NCBI RefSeq assembly: GCF_000226095.1
Contig: NC_016474.1
Span: 4,092,001-4,156,000 of the forward strand
Length of the DNA: 64,000 bases
Source: Thermothelomyces thermophilus ATCC 42464
Taxonomy: Eukaryota; Ascomycota; Sordariomycetes; Sordariales; Chaetomiaceae
Direction: 5' to 3'
In this document: positions 15,601 through 28,367 of the stretch, in pieces
Layout: every line of letters starts with the position of its first letter
Position numbering within the stretch: the stretch's first letter is position 1
The notes under the pieces: model-generated
Told to the model about the DNA's origin: nothing
The model's database searches: none
Seen by the model: the letters and a program-made list of their open reading frames with translations, nothing else
Position numbers and translations under genes: made by a program

Positions 15601-16357
15601 AATAGTTCTATTGCTAGAACCTAGATTGACTATAGGCACTAGCTTAGATAAAACGGCCAAGTCGGCCTCCGACAAATCTAGGCCTAAAGAGGACTAGTCA
15701 AACGGGATGTTAGCACCCTAGGACCATATGTCACTAATGACACGTGCCTCGGAATCCTACACCTTCCGTTCTTCTGCCTCTATTTCCTCTAGAGACTATA
15801 TACCTCGACGAAACAGCTCGGAACCCCGCTCCTTTAAGAAACGTTTCTAGCGATAAAGACGAGCTAATCGACTAATAGCCGTCTGAAGTTAAGTTTGAAG
15901 AACGAAAAGGGCCTCTTCGGCATTAGCCTCTTCTTGTTCTATACGTTTTTATTTAGATATAATCTTCGTTACTATAAAAGATTAGCTATAAACATTAAGG
16001 TAATAACCAGGCTATAAACAAGCAGACGCTATATTAGAACTATCGTAAGAATAACCCTAATGTATATACTTGCTATAGCAAGAAGAGCCTAATGCTATAC
16101 GACAAGCCAAGTTCCGCTTGAAACACTATAAACACGGTATAACGTCTACGCTAGAGGAGTCAATAAAAGAAGCAAGCGTGGCGTGCTGTTAGGATTTCAA
16201 AGATCGGTGCTTAGAGATACGATCTACTATCTTGTTAGCTACTAGCAGTATAGAAAAAGGGAAAAATTACAAGGTATATGTAGGAAAAGGATGTTAGCGC
16301 TATTTGAAACGATCTAAAGAGGGCTTTCAGGTCGAAAGCCTCGGAGGGAGGGCATTG

Positions 16358-16784
16358 TATTACGGAAATATATATATAGCTGCCACCTAGGCTACTAATA
16401 CAAACGGGCCAATTAAGCTGAAGAATGATAAACCAATCAGGACAGGATCACACTTAGCAAGAAATGATCCCAGTAGAGGATCACTAGCTTACGACGTGAG
16501 CTAGGTAAGCTAGTACGGAGGATCACTACGACCGCTAGTGATCCTAGGATTATATATATATGTAGATAGTCACTCGTTATAGTAGACTCTAGGAGTTTAC
16601 TAGTGGTAACAATCATAATCACAGTACTTATACTAAGTATTGCGGATTACTATGAGAGATAACTCTAAGTGTTGTTATAAACCCTTTGGCTTTACCGAAT
16701 CCCTTAGACGACCTGCCTGCCTGTCCCGCTTAATCTACCTTCGTCTGAACCCTTTTAGAAGAAGTCTGAGTTAGGTTCGTTACA
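16358..16784 (+). repeat. 3' LTR of the plus-strand gypsy element
   Basis: This is the second 427-bp copy of the repeat at 9231-9657. It is preceded by a GGAGGGAGGG purine tract and followed by the CTCCT target duplication. Confidence 0.88.
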
Positions 16785-17159
16785 CTCCTATCCTTCTAAT
16801 AAGCAGAGTTGAAAAGATCTATTTAAGACTCTATAGGATAAGGTCATTCTCCCTAGCTTTCTTTTTCCATCGCCTAGAGGTTATATATACTAGCTAATAA
16901 TATAGGCAATGTTAAAGCAAAAGGGCTAGTAGGAATACGGTGTCTAGGTTACTAAGTTCTATCGATTCTACTTCTAGGAGATTTAATAGGGAGATAAGGC
17001 ACGGCTTAAGCTCCCCTAGTAGAAGGGCCATCTATATATAGGGCTAAAAGTAATAAAGGCTAAAAACAAGATATTAATACTCTAGCTTAGAACAATCTAG
17101 ATAGCTCTAGGCTATCTACCTAATAGCTCCCTCTAGCTTAAAAAGCTAAAGAACCTTTA
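16785..17159 (+). pseudogene. Decayed sequence of unknown family, middle part
   Basis: This is the short piece of pre-existing sequence between the two gypsy insertions. It starts with the CTCCT duplication of the left element and ends with the CTTTA duplication of the right one. It is AT-rich and coding-like but unrecognised, and it continues the sequence broken off at 9230. Confidence 0.4.
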
Positions 17160-17607
17160 TATGACGAACCCAACTCAGACTTCTTCTAAAAGGGTCTAGA
17201 CGGAGGTAGGTGAAGCAAACAAGGGCGCAGGTCGTCTAAGGGATTTGGTAAAGCCAAAGGGTTTATAACAACACTAGAGTTGTCTCTCATAGTAGTCGGC
17301 AGTGCTTAGTATAAGTACTGTGATTGTAATTGTTACCACTAGTAAACTCTTAGAGTCTACCAAACAAGTAACTAGTTAGCTATATATATATATAATTTGT
17401 CTATCCTTCTTCTATAGTTATCACTAGTACCATTTCTCCTTTCACTCCGTGATTCTACGTTATCGGCGGTAATATGCTATTATCACTAGTGAAGACCTTA
17501 GTCTTGGCGGTGATAATCTTCCGATTGGTTCGTCAAGTGATTGGCTGTCGGAATGTCCCGCGTCCTAGCTGTAGCCTGCCAGGCTGTCTATATGCTCATT
17601 TATAATA
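17160..17607 (-). repeat. 3' LTR of the minus-strand gypsy element
   Basis: This 448-bp repeat matches 24309-24756 end to end, with mainly G/A and C/T differences, including within the terminal bases. Confidence 0.85.
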
Positions 17608-20600
17608 CGATGCCCCTCCTTTAAGGCTTTCGACCTGAAAGCCCCCTTAGGCCATTTTAAATAGCGCTAACACCCTTTGCTTGTAAGTATGATACTCTTC
17701 CTATTTCTGTATTATGGTTGCTATGTTGACAAAATGCCGATAGAGAAATAGAAGTCGTATTCTATACGTTACTGTGCTTCCCTTGCTTAGAATATTGCTA
17801 AGAACGGTTTTGTTATGATGCCTTGCTCTTGGTACACATCGTAAAGCCTTATCTGCAAAATAATCGCGTATATAAAGCGTTATAAAGCCTATATCTATTA
17901 GGGTTGTTCTTATAATAGCTCTAGCATCCTACTTTCTTCTTATAAGCGTGTCTTTCTTTCTTTTTTTTTTTTTTTTAAGTGTAATTCCTAATATTCGTTC
18001 TAGTGGATCACATTCTCTAGGAGCAGCATCATATCAAGGATGCTAAACGTCGTGCCGAACTTGAGCTAGATAAATCCTAACACCGTCTAGAAGAAGCCTA
18101 GCGCGAGTTGTCTAAAAGGCTTATATAGCTCCGGCGTCTTCGTTAGTAGAAGGAGTTTTTGGTAGAGAAGGGTACCAACATGGTGGTATGTAGTCTATCG
18201 ACCTTAGACGAGTTAGAGAAGGTTGAGTAGCAAGAGCGGTAAGAGGCATCTGCCATACCCTTGTCAGAGATTAGTAATACTGCTGATGTTGTCGACTAGA
18301 GCGCCATCTTTGGTTCTGTCCTAGGCTTTTCTTTGGTTAATCCGGGTTCTGCCGGTAGAACTATTCTAGTTTCTCAGGGCAATTCAGGTTCTTAACTAGT
18401 TCCTATGAGTTGTCTTCTGGTCTAAAATCAAGCCATTTAACCAGGTATTATAGTTCTCTATTGATGACTTATAAATCTAAGATTTCTTCGATATCCTATT
18501 CTTCCTCTTCGTCTTCTGCTTCGATGTTTATAATGACTTTAGCGTTCTTTGGTACTAGCTTTAAAAGTAAAATATAAAAAATATCTATCTATAGTTATAT
18601 AGATAATGGTAACGATAGTCAGTAGTTAGATATCGAAATTTGTTCTTTGATAACGAAGGGTCTAACCTTCTTAAAGTCTAGCTTTGTGCTTAGTCGTTTG
18701 GTTTGTAAGTTCTGTATAATTAGGTAGACTTTGTCTCCCCTCTCTAGGCAAGGTCCCTCGAGCCTATATTTATCGTAGTAATTCTTTATTCTAGTCTTAA
18801 TAAACTTGAGTTCCTTTTTGAGCTTCTTATATAATGCGTATATCTGTTTTACTTTGACTACTGCTCTTGGTACTATAGCCTCTAGTCCTTGCCTAAGGTC
18901 TACTTCGTATCTGTAGTTCGCGAAGAATGGTATAACCTTGGTCATTTCTGTTAGCATCGTGTTGTAAGCAAGTTATACTGTTGGCAATAGTATGACCTAG
19001 TTGTCTTGTTAGTAGTTAACGTAAGAACAGAGATATTATTTGACGACTTAGTTTAGTCGCTCTATTTGTCCGTTGGTCTATAGGTAATATGCCATTAATA
19101 GTTTACTATTAATACCTAATCGTTACATTAACGCTTGCTAGAACTTTGATACGAACTTGGTGTCTCTGTCGGTAACCTATTCTTACGGCTAAGCATATAC
19201 TAATGTAACTTGCTGGTAGATCACGTCTGCTAACTGTTCTGCTATCTAGGATTCTTTATAAGGAAAGAAGTATACCTATTTAGTCAGGCAATCTACTATA
19301 GTGAGGATACTATCGTAGATTACTCCTATAGCTATATCCTTAGATTCTGGCAGCTTCGTAATGAAGTCTATCGTGACCAAACTCTATAGTTTATCAGGTA
19401 TTAGCAGTAGCTAAAGTAGCCTATATAGCTTGTATTATACCGTTTTGCTTCGGTTGTAGATGTCGTAGCTTTGTATGACTTCCTTGACTCGTGCCGTTAA
19501 TTGTAGAAAGTCATAGTATTTCTTGACTTATACGACAGTTTTCGTAACTCCTTTATATTCTCTAAGTTTCGACTTATAGAGTTCTTGAATCATTTGTAGC
19601 TATTGATCTTTGTCATAGACATATACTTTGCCTCGGTACTAGAGTTTCTTATCTCTTTCTTCTACTCCGTTAGGTACTACTAGTCTAGGTGCCGTTTAAT
19701 ACTATGTCTTGTTAATCCTTTCTTCCTAAAAGATTATGTAACATTCTAGGAATGAGTCGAGTAGATTATCTTCTATAGGTATTTGTGTTTCGTGATATAG
19801 CGTCCTATCTATTTGTTCCTTGAATAACAGTAGCGTTATTTCTGTCTGTTCTTCCGTGTAATCCGTTTATTAGCTTAAGATGTCTGCTCGTACATTCTCT
19901 TTGCCCTTCTTATAGTAGATCTCGAAGTTAAATTCCGTAAGGAATTCTACCTATTATATTTATCATCTATTAAGCTCCTTTATCATTATAAAGTATTATA
20001 AGTTCTTGTAATCTGTATATACTTGTACTAGTTTGATTGTACCACTAAGGTATAGTTGCCATTCCTAGAAAGCTTCGACAATCGCAAGTAGTTCCTTATT
20101 ATAGATTAGATAATTGAGACGTAGTCTGTTAAGCTTCTTTAAAAAGAAGGCTACAAGATATAGCTTTCCTTGTCTGTCTCGTTATCCTAATTATCCTCTA
20201 ATGGCGTAGTCTAAAGCGTCCGTTTCTATCTCAAATGGTTTTTTAGGATCTGGTAATACTAATACTAGGTCTTTAGTAATGGCGTTATAGATCTGTATAA
20301 ATGCTTGCTTATATTGTCCTTCCCATTGGAATTTAGCATTCTTCTTAGTAAGTTTGTATAAAGGTTGTATAATTGCTCTAAAGTTCCTAATAAACATTCG
20401 GTAGAAGTTTGTAAATCTGATGAAGCTTCGTACTTCTATAACTAACATCGGTTATAGCCAATTCTTAATAGCTTTAACCTTTAAAGGTTCTATCTAAATT
20501 TGTCCTAGGGATATTTTATACCCTAAAAACACCGTTTCCTTAACATGGAATTTGCTTTTTTCCTTGTTAACTGATAGCTTATATATGTATAGCGTGTCTA

Positions 20601-23600
20601 GCACTGCTCTTACGTGCTTCTAGTGTTTGTCTATTGTCTTAGAGAAGATAAGTATATTATTAAGATAATATACCGTAAATTTGTTAAGAAAGGGTCAGAT
20701 AGCTTGATCAATCAGGGCTTAGAATATTACTAGCGCGTTTGTAAGTCTAAATGGCATGACAAGGTACTTATAATAGCTATAAGGTATCCTAAAGGCCGTT
20801 TTCCACTTGTCGCCTTCTTTAATCTATATATAGTTATAGGCCGATAGCAAGTCAAGATATGTAAAATATTAGGCTCCTACTAACTAATCTTAGAGCTATA
20901 AGATTAGCAGTAATGGGTATCGGTTTTTTATAGTCTATTCGTTAAGTTGCCAATAGTCGACATATAACTATAGCTTTCTGTCTTTCTTAGGCATAAACAA
21001 GATTAGGTAGCCTACTGGCGATATTGACAGGTAGATATATCCTCTTTGAAGGTTCTCCTCTAAATATCGCTTAAGTTCTTCGTTCTATATCTGGCTCGTA
21101 TAGTAAATCTTAAAGAACTTCAGTTATACTCCTTCCTTGAGCTTGATCTCGTAATCCTATAGGCCGTGTTCTAGTAATCCTTCTAAATATTTCGGTTCAA
21201 ATGCTAGGTATCCTTTGTATTCCTTCGGTACTTCCCTAGTCTTGTCTTGTCTCTTGGTTTTCTAATAGTATACGAACTTGGTTCTGTCTATAGCGATACT
21301 AGCGATTTCTCCTATCTCGACCTATTGCTCTAATTATAGTGCTCCGTACTTATCAACGGAAAGAATAGCTATTAGCGGTTCGGCTCGTTCCTCCTGTTAT
21401 ATCGTTGTTATCGTTTTGCCGCTTCTTCTAGAGTCTATAGTGGTCTGTCTACCACTGCCTATCTCTTACGATAGATCTATAGGATATGCCTTCCCTTGAG
21501 CATCGTCCTCTCGTGATCCTTGCGCGCTCCCTATCTTGCTAGTCGAATATAACTCCATTCGGGGTTATAGGTAGCTACTATTCTTCTAGCTAATGTCTAG
21601 GTTGTAATCTTTATACTATAGTAACCCTAATATTATGTCTTTGTTGTTACCTATATCTATAATACTAAATACGACTACTATAGTCTTCCTTACTATAGTA
21701 ATGTTAATCGGTTTGGTCTCCCTATATACCTATTACGTCGGAAATGGTCCTTTGACTATGCTATACTTCTACTTCATTCTCTAGGGTATCTATAGCTAAT
21801 TTACAAGCGTCGGCGAAATTAGGTTCATCTCTGCTCTACTGTCCACTAGTAAAAGCATTTCATACTATTTCCATTACACTATTATCTATAGTTACTTATC
21901 ATGCCATCGTTGTCTAAAGATTATAGCGATTTCCTATATTTCTGCCGGGAGGTCTCGATATAGTGGTCTCTTATGGCAGTTCCTCCTATACTACACTACC
22001 ACTCGCTGCTATACAGGCGTTAATGGTTTTCGGGCCCCTCGAAGGGCCCTAACCCGTTTCTTAGGTTAGTACTAACCTCTTTGGTTATTCGGCTAATAGC
22101 GGCTTTGTCTATTATACTCATTTCTATAAGCTATTAAGTGCTTATAGCTTCCTACTATTAGGTTTGTTCTACTTTCCGTCGTACGTACTATAGCTTTATC
22201 TAAAGCTCCCGAATTTGTAACTTCTTTTCGTCTATATGGTAGAGGCAATCGTTACTCTAGCATAAGTCCTATATATCTTGTCCCGTTCTGCAGTACCTAG
22301 GCTAGGCTTGTTTTAGAACTATCGTAATGCCTTCTAGACTCCGGTCTTCAATCTTCTAGAGCAATTCGGCCGCTCTATTCCCTATATTATAGACCTATTC
22401 TATAGGGTATAAACTTCCGTCCTCATTTCCTTGTCAGGTCGGCTAGTAATTGTTTTCGAATTTGTCGTGGAAGTGATATTGGCATTTGTATGCTATACAC
22501 TAGAACCAGGGCACTTACGTATATGCCTCGTATTAAGGGTATAGTCGCGTGGCGTCGCCTAGGAGGTATTAGAATTCTCTCCTAAATCCTTCCTACTGTA
22601 CGTAGACCGTAGGTACTCTAATGCTAAGGTAGGAGTATTTCTTCTAGTAGCTTTCCCACATATACTCGTCTTTTCTATGGTTCGTATATATAAACTAGTA
22701 TTCTAGGTTCTATATATCATTACTAAGTTACTAATTGTCAAAACACTCGGTATAGCTGTCGGGTCTATTATATATTATAAGCTATTCTCCTTTAATAGTT
22801 TCTACGATACGTTAGAGTTCCCTTATCTCGTCCCTTATCTTATTACTCTACTAGGCAAGTTAAGTCAAACGTTTATCCTATTTATATAGTTCTATATTAA
22901 GCCGGAAAACTTCATTATAGTACCCTTCGATTTGTTCCTAGAGGAATAGAACATTAGGTCTGGGTCTTTTGGTTCCTTAGGTATTGGTTGTCTACAATCT
23001 ATCCCGCCTCTATATAACTATAAAACCCTACTGCCCTAAGGCTAGGAGAATCGACATTAGTAGTATATACTCTCCTACCGTATCTTATTTGGCGAGACCT
23101 ATCTCTAGGTTTATAGTAACTAGTTCGGAATATAATGCTTGTTTGTCTTTACCGTTACTATCGTGTCCTAGACTGTCCGTGTCACTGCCCTTATCTTTAT
23201 AACTTGTAGCTACTACTTTGGTAATATTCTTGGTGATTTTGTCGATATCTGCGATTTCTTTTCTAGGGACTGGCTTCTACTCTTTCTTCGGGCTTCGACA
23301 TTCTTGCTTATAGTGCCCTTTCTTTCTGTAGTTATAGTAGGTAATATTAGACTTATCTTTGGTCGTCTTCTTCTGGTCCTGCTTCTATGCTATATCTATA
23401 TCTATAGCTCTAGGGTATATCCTATACGAGGTGCTAGTATATGTTTGTTTTTTCTTGTCGTTGGCCTTAATTATAGTTCCGTTCGTTTGACCTCGTTTCT
23501 ATTACTCTTACGTGTAGAGCTAATTATCGATTCTAATGGCCTATACGATATATTCGTCTAGAGTCTTAGGCTGATTATACTTGTATAGCTCGTCTTTAAT

Positions 23601-24308
23601 CTTTTCCTTTAGGCCGTTATAGAATAATTATATTAATGCCTTGTCGTTAAGCTAAGACTTAAACATGTCCTATCTAAACTATATAGCATAAAAGGCTATT
23701 AACTTAGTCTATTAGAGATTGGCAAGTCTTTCTTATATATGAATTTTCTTGTCTTTATTATTAAAAACCTTCTAAAGCTCTTCTTCGAAACGGTTGTAAG
23801 ATTAGAAGACTACCTATATAAATATATCTTAGTTATCTTCGTCTTCCTCGGTAAGATAGTCATTCCATATAGGCTTAAACCATCTAAGTACCTTGCCCTC
23901 TAGTCTTATAGCTATATAAAGGACTTTGGCCTTTTCATCTAGAAACTTATTATTATTAATCTAGAAATAGGATCAGAGGTTTATTAGGAATCCTATAAGA
24001 TCCTCTTTAGTTCCTCTATATTTGCTAGGTAGTTTAATCTTAATATAGCTTACTTTAATAGCCTTAAGCGTCTCGATTTTAGTATAGGCCTTGTTAATCA
24101 ATTTCTACAAGTACTTTTCGCCGTTCTCGAGTTCCTTAATTCGAGCTTAAGTAGCCTTATCTCTCTACTCTAACTCCTAGATCCGCTGCTAGAGTTAACT
24201 AAGCTAGGCAAGCAGTTGTTCGGCCGTAACGTCGGTAGCCATGTCGGTGTCGAGGTCGAAGTTACCTCCGTTCTAAACCATGATAGAACAAAGGGAGTGG
24301 TAACAATA

Positions 24309-24756
24309 TGTAGTGAACCTAACTTAGACTTCTTCTAAAAGGGTCTAGATAGAGGTAGATAAAGCGAATAAGGGTATAGGTCGTCTAAGGGATTTAGTAA
24401 AGCTAAAGGGTTTATAATAACACTAGAGTTATCTCTTACAGTAGTCGGCAGTGCTTAATATAAGTACTATAATTGTAATTATTACCACTAGTAAACTCTT
24501 AAAGTCTACTAAACGAGTGACTAGTTAGCTATATATATATATAATTTGTCTGTCCTTCTTCTATAGTTATCACTAGTACTATTTCTCCTTTTACTCCGTG
24601 ATTCCGCGTTGTCGGCAGTGACATGCTATTATCACCAGTGAAGACCTTAGTCTTGGCGGTGATAATCTTCCGATTGGTTCGTCAAGTGATTGGCTGTCGG
24701 AATGTCCCGTGTCCTGGCTGCAGCCTGCTAGGCCGTCTATATGCTTATTCGTGACA
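24309..24756 (-). repeat. 5' LTR of the minus-strand gypsy element
   Basis: Read on the minus strand it begins TGTCACGAATAAGC and ends ACTACA. The final 230 bp or so (from the AT run onward) resemble the 3' half of the 427-bp LTRs of the plus-strand element; the first 210 bp or so do not. Confidence 0.87.
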
Positions 24757-25790
24757 CTTTAGAGGGATATCTGTCCCTATTAACTACCTAGGTAGCCTAT
24801 AGACAAACTACTTTATAGGCCACTAGTTCTATAGCTATAGCTATAACTAGAATAGGCGAAATCGGTTATTTTTATCTAGATAGAGGAAGGAGAAGATAAT
24901 CTACTACTAATAAAGGAGTAACTAGTCGTGAAAAAGGATTATTAGGTTCCCTTAGACAATACTATCTAGCGATTCCTTAGCAAGACGCTTAAGGGACTTA
25001 GGCTACCTTAGCTACTCTAATAGGCACTTAAGTACCCCTATAAGCTAAAGATAGCTATCTACTAGCGTATAGTAGAATAGGTAGAGGAGTAACTTATAGC
25101 TACGAAAGGATAAAAAAAACCTTTAAGGTTATAGTAATAGTAACTAGTCAAGTAGGCGCCTTTAGTAATACAATAGCCGCCTAGTTAGACTAGGACAAAG
25201 CTAAGTAAGCCGGTATAAATATAAGAGATATGCTCGACCTAAGCCGCTAAGAAAGGATAGGCTCGTTAGCATCGTCCTAATGATAATCCTATTAAATAGA
25301 CTTAGCCCCTACTATTTAAACGTTTAAAGCCTAAAGATCTAAAGCTAGTTCCTAAGTACCTACCATAGTTTATAGGCTAGGATGTACTAGATACTAAAGT
25401 AAAAGCCTAGCAAAGGTATTAGGCATCTAAGAAATAGCCCTTACCTAAAGGTAATAGTAGAGCTAAATAGGCTAAGCGTTATAAGGAATGTAAGTAAGGT
25501 TTTAGGTCTAAATTTGCTAGTAAGAGCCTTAAGGTAAATTTAAAGGGGAAGTATAGACTAGGGCTAAGAGTTCTTAATATAACTAGAAAGATATAAGGTA
25601 TAGTTTTGTTTTTCTAGTTCTATAGAGCTTTACTATATATAATAGGCATAAATAAGGGTTACCTATCTAAGGGTACTAGATAGATAGATAAGGATAATAG
25701 ATAGCTTTTAATACTTATTTACTCTAATAGATTAGAGTAATAGGATATAGTTCTTCTTTCTTTTATAAGTTAGGGATATCTTTTTCCACG
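24757..25790 (+). pseudogene. Decayed coding sequence of unknown family, 3' part
   Basis: AT-rich, coding-like sequence resumes after the CTTTA duplication, apparently continuing the sequence split at 9230 and 17159. The coding-like character fades at about 25.6 kb, followed by AT-rich non-coding sequence. I do not recognise the family, and the stretch is heavily broken by RIP-type change. Confidence 0.38.
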
Positions 25791-27026
25791 TAAGTAGACT
25801 CTTTTACGTCTATCTAGAGGGACATTGCTATCGCCGCCTTTACCTCTATCGTCGTTGCCGTCTAGATGGTCGGACTTGCCTACTGTGACCACGAATACTC
25901 GGACGCCCTGGACATTTTGAGCCGAGGCTCCTTCCCATCTGACCAGACGGAGGTTTGGTTCTAGAGGTGCTAAGTGGTGCCTTAGAGGGTTGGTACTAGC
26001 TTAATATATCCTTCGAAGGCTAAATCTTCGTTATTTTAAAGCAACTAAGGTCTTCTAACTATATTACTACTAGTGGCTAGAAGTTTAGTATCCTTTAAAG
26101 ACTTTAAATGCTAGCTAACCTAGGTCTTTCTAGTCTTAAATAGCTAAGCTATATGCTAAATACTAGGTTACTTTCTATAAGGTAAATGGCTAGTTTGGTG
26201 GCGAGCTTAAGCGGCAAGGAGCCATTTGGCGGCCTATATACTAGCCGGTTCCTAGATTTGGTTAGTTAGAGGCATCGTATATAGGAGAGTAGGTTTAACT
26301 AGGCTTGTGGCAGTGGTTGTGTCTTCGAATATAGGGAGTTGGCTAGTAAAATTGGACGCGGATTTGGACGTATACCTGTCCGGCTATATTGGTATGTCCG
26401 GGGGTTTTGGCCCTACCTGTCGGGAGACAGGTGGTAGTCCTGAACTAATTAGTCAGCAACTAACCACCGGGCACGTCCGTACTGTGTATCCGTACTCCTC
26501 CGTAAAGGCGCCTGATCTCTGATATCCGGCTACACGGCGCGCTTCATCTCCTCTCCCCCCCACCGGAACGTGGGGACCAAAATGACCCACGCTGACCCTC
26601 TACGCTAGTGTAGTGCGGAGTTGCAGCAATCACAGTGCCCAGCGCCCTACCCACCCTTCGTTTCAGGCATGGTTTGTGGCCTTCCCTTGTTCCCCGTTGC
26701 AGCCCACGCCGCACTGGTGCCTTTTTCTGCCCTGGGATCCCATCATTCGAACCCTGCATGACCGGGAATGGACAGCAGCCTCCCTCTTGGTTATCTTTCG
26801 GGGGTTTGGTTTGACTGCTGATCGCGGCAGCAGCGTCGCTTCTGACCACAACCAACGATGCCACCCCCGAGGATGCGGTAAATTGGTTCCTACTACTGAT
26901 ACCCTGAGGCCTGAGCCAAAGTTAGTCGCCCGCCCGCTGGTTCATCGCCCGCTGCTCGCCGCCGCACCTCGAAATCGTTATTTTGCGACTTTGACGGCAG
27001 CGACGGCAGCTGGCGCTCAGAAAACC
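25791..27026. other. Transition from RIP island to gene-rich DNA; no gene seen
   Basis: Base composition changes here. A less altered block at about 25.79-25.98 kb is followed by AT-rich, TpA-rich sequence to about 26.3 kb, and then ordinary GC-rich DNA. The reading frame of the next gene stays open upstream to 26613, but no ATG in it precedes 27027, so I take that part as 5' flank. Confidence 0.5.
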
Positions 27027-27178
27027 ATGATTCTGAGGGATCTGAGGCGCCTGGCCCTCTTGGTCGGGCCCTTCGCGGTCCTGCTGCTGCTGAGCGCCAG
27101 CCTCTGGCGGTCGCACACCGACGGCCTGCGCTCCCAGGTCGGCGCCTTTCTCGTCACTTACGGGCCGTCCGCGTCCCG

Positions 27179-27211
<33 letters not shown>

Positions 27212-28367
27212 CGCCTCGTTGCGCAAGCCGCGGCTGACCCCAAACGAGACACACTACGAGGTCTTCTCCCAGTCCACCCCCGACGCCGAGTTCTTCGACA
27301 TCCGCTTCGACGAGGACGTCTTAACCCCGAGTGTCATCCCCCATCCGAAGCTCAACGATACCTGGTACGTGGTGGCCCAGCTGCCCGCCAAGCGCGAGAA
27401 GGGCGGCATCGACGTGTGGGCCGAAGAGGTCGGCTGCCTCGCCCAGTTCTACAAGGGTGCCCTGATGTGCATCGAGAACACACAGCCGCTCCCCTACGAG
27501 CCGACCCTGAACGGGAACTGCAAGGGAAACGTCGAACTCCTGAACCTCCAGCGCGGGCCCCGCGAGGCCCGCGTCTTCTTCGGGCCCAAGAACCCCTGGA
27601 CCGCCTACGGCTCCAACAGCGCGATAGGCTGCTATGGCCAGTTTATCCAGGACTTCCGCGCCCTCGACGTCCTGGCCCCCGAGTGGACGGCCAACGCCGC
27701 CCACCCCGACTTCCGCGTCGGGTCCGAGATCCGGCGGTCGCCGCAATCTAACCCCGTGCAGAAGGACTACTTCCTCTTCTGGGACAAGGACGACGCGATG
27801 CACGTGCACTACAACATGTTCCCGACCCGGGGTTACGCGAAGCTCGAGGCCCAGGGCAAGACCGGGCCGGATCTTGCTGGCAAGACGGCCAAGTCGGACA
27901 CCAAGTGCCTCCGCCGCTACCTTCCCAAGCTGTCGGACAAGTCCCAGTCGATCCGGCAGGCGACCAACTCGCTCCGCGTCACCCTGTGCAGCCGCGCCGA
28001 AGCGAAGTGCACGCCGCACGACGGGAACACCTTCATCATGACCCTGGTCCAGCACCAGACCGATTTCGTCCACCACAGCGAGTACGAGCCCTACGTCGTC
28101 CTCTTCCGGCAGCACCCGCCCTTCGAGCTGTACGCCGTCTCCCGCCGGCCGCTCTGGATCAGCGGGCGCACCCGCCGCGAGGGCCTGCCCGCCGACATCG
28201 TCTCCGTCACCTCGGTCAACTGGAGGGACCGTGGCCTCAACTACCACGGCTATCTCGACGACGTCGTCATGCTCGCCTTCCAGTATGGCAACAGGCACTC
28301 GGCCGGCATCGACGTCCGCGCCGGCGACCTGCTCGTTGACCTGGGTCTTTGCCAGGACAGCTCATGA
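27027..28367 (+). CDS. Type II membrane protein of a fungal family, possibly a glycosyltransferase
   Basis: The single-exon frame encodes 446 residues from the ATG at 27027, which has a good context (AAAACCATGA). The same frame is open further upstream but without another ATG. Residues 1-8 are short and basic, and residues 9-26 are a hydrophobic segment, giving a signal anchor with the bulk of the protein in the lumen. A serine run of about 13 residues, encoded by TCG repeats (27179-27208), follows as a stem. The globular part has motifs such as FDEDVLTPSVIPHP, AYGSNS, FFGPKNPW, LFWDKDD and LNYHGYLDDV, which I recall as shared by hypothetical proteins in many ascomycetes. The type II layout and the FDEDVLTPS block faintly recall yeast beta-mannosyltransferases, but I could not verify this. 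The protein is likely Golgi- or ER-resident. Function is unproven. Confidence 0.8.

Larger units (their letters stand above)
9231..16784 (+). mobile_element. Ty3/gypsy LTR retrotransposon, structurally complete but RIP-decayed
   Basis: Two LTRs of equal length (9231-9657 and 16358-16784, 427 bp each) flank an internal region. A 5-bp target duplication CTCCT lies at 9226-9230 and 16785-16789. A purine-rich tract just before 16358 fits the polypurine primer. The internal order is gag with a zinc-knuckle-like region (about 9.66-10.75 kb), protease region (about 12.1-12.35 kb), reverse transcriptase (about 12.9-13.35 kb), RNase H (about 13.7-14.1 kb) and integrase (about 14.35-15.35 kb), in plus orientation. 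The structure looks whole, but the coding parts carry dozens of RIP-type breaks. LTR differences are mostly C-to-T or G-to-A, so they date RIP rather than insertion. It interrupts an older decayed sequence. Confidence 0.88.
17160..24756 (-). mobile_element. Ty3/gypsy LTR retrotransposon, minus orientation, structurally complete but RIP-decayed
   Basis: Two LTRs of 448 bp each (17160-17607 and 24309-24756) flank an internal region on the minus strand. A 5-bp target duplication CTTTA lies at 17155-17159 and 24757-24761. Reading right to left the order is gag (about 24.29-23.24 kb), reverse transcriptase (about 21.06-20.64 kb), RNase H (about 20.26-19.87 kb) and integrase (about 19.6-18.6 kb). 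The integrase C-terminal part (18619-18957) is clearly related to the matching part of the plus-strand element (15093-15347), so both belong to one gypsy family. The structure looks whole; the coding parts have dozens of RIP-type breaks. A T-run lies at about 17967-17976. Confidence 0.88.

Noticed and set aside
27321-28298. 325-codon open frame on the minus strand
   Set aside because: It is antisense to the membrane-protein gene, Val/Gly/Leu-rich, and has no recognisable domain.
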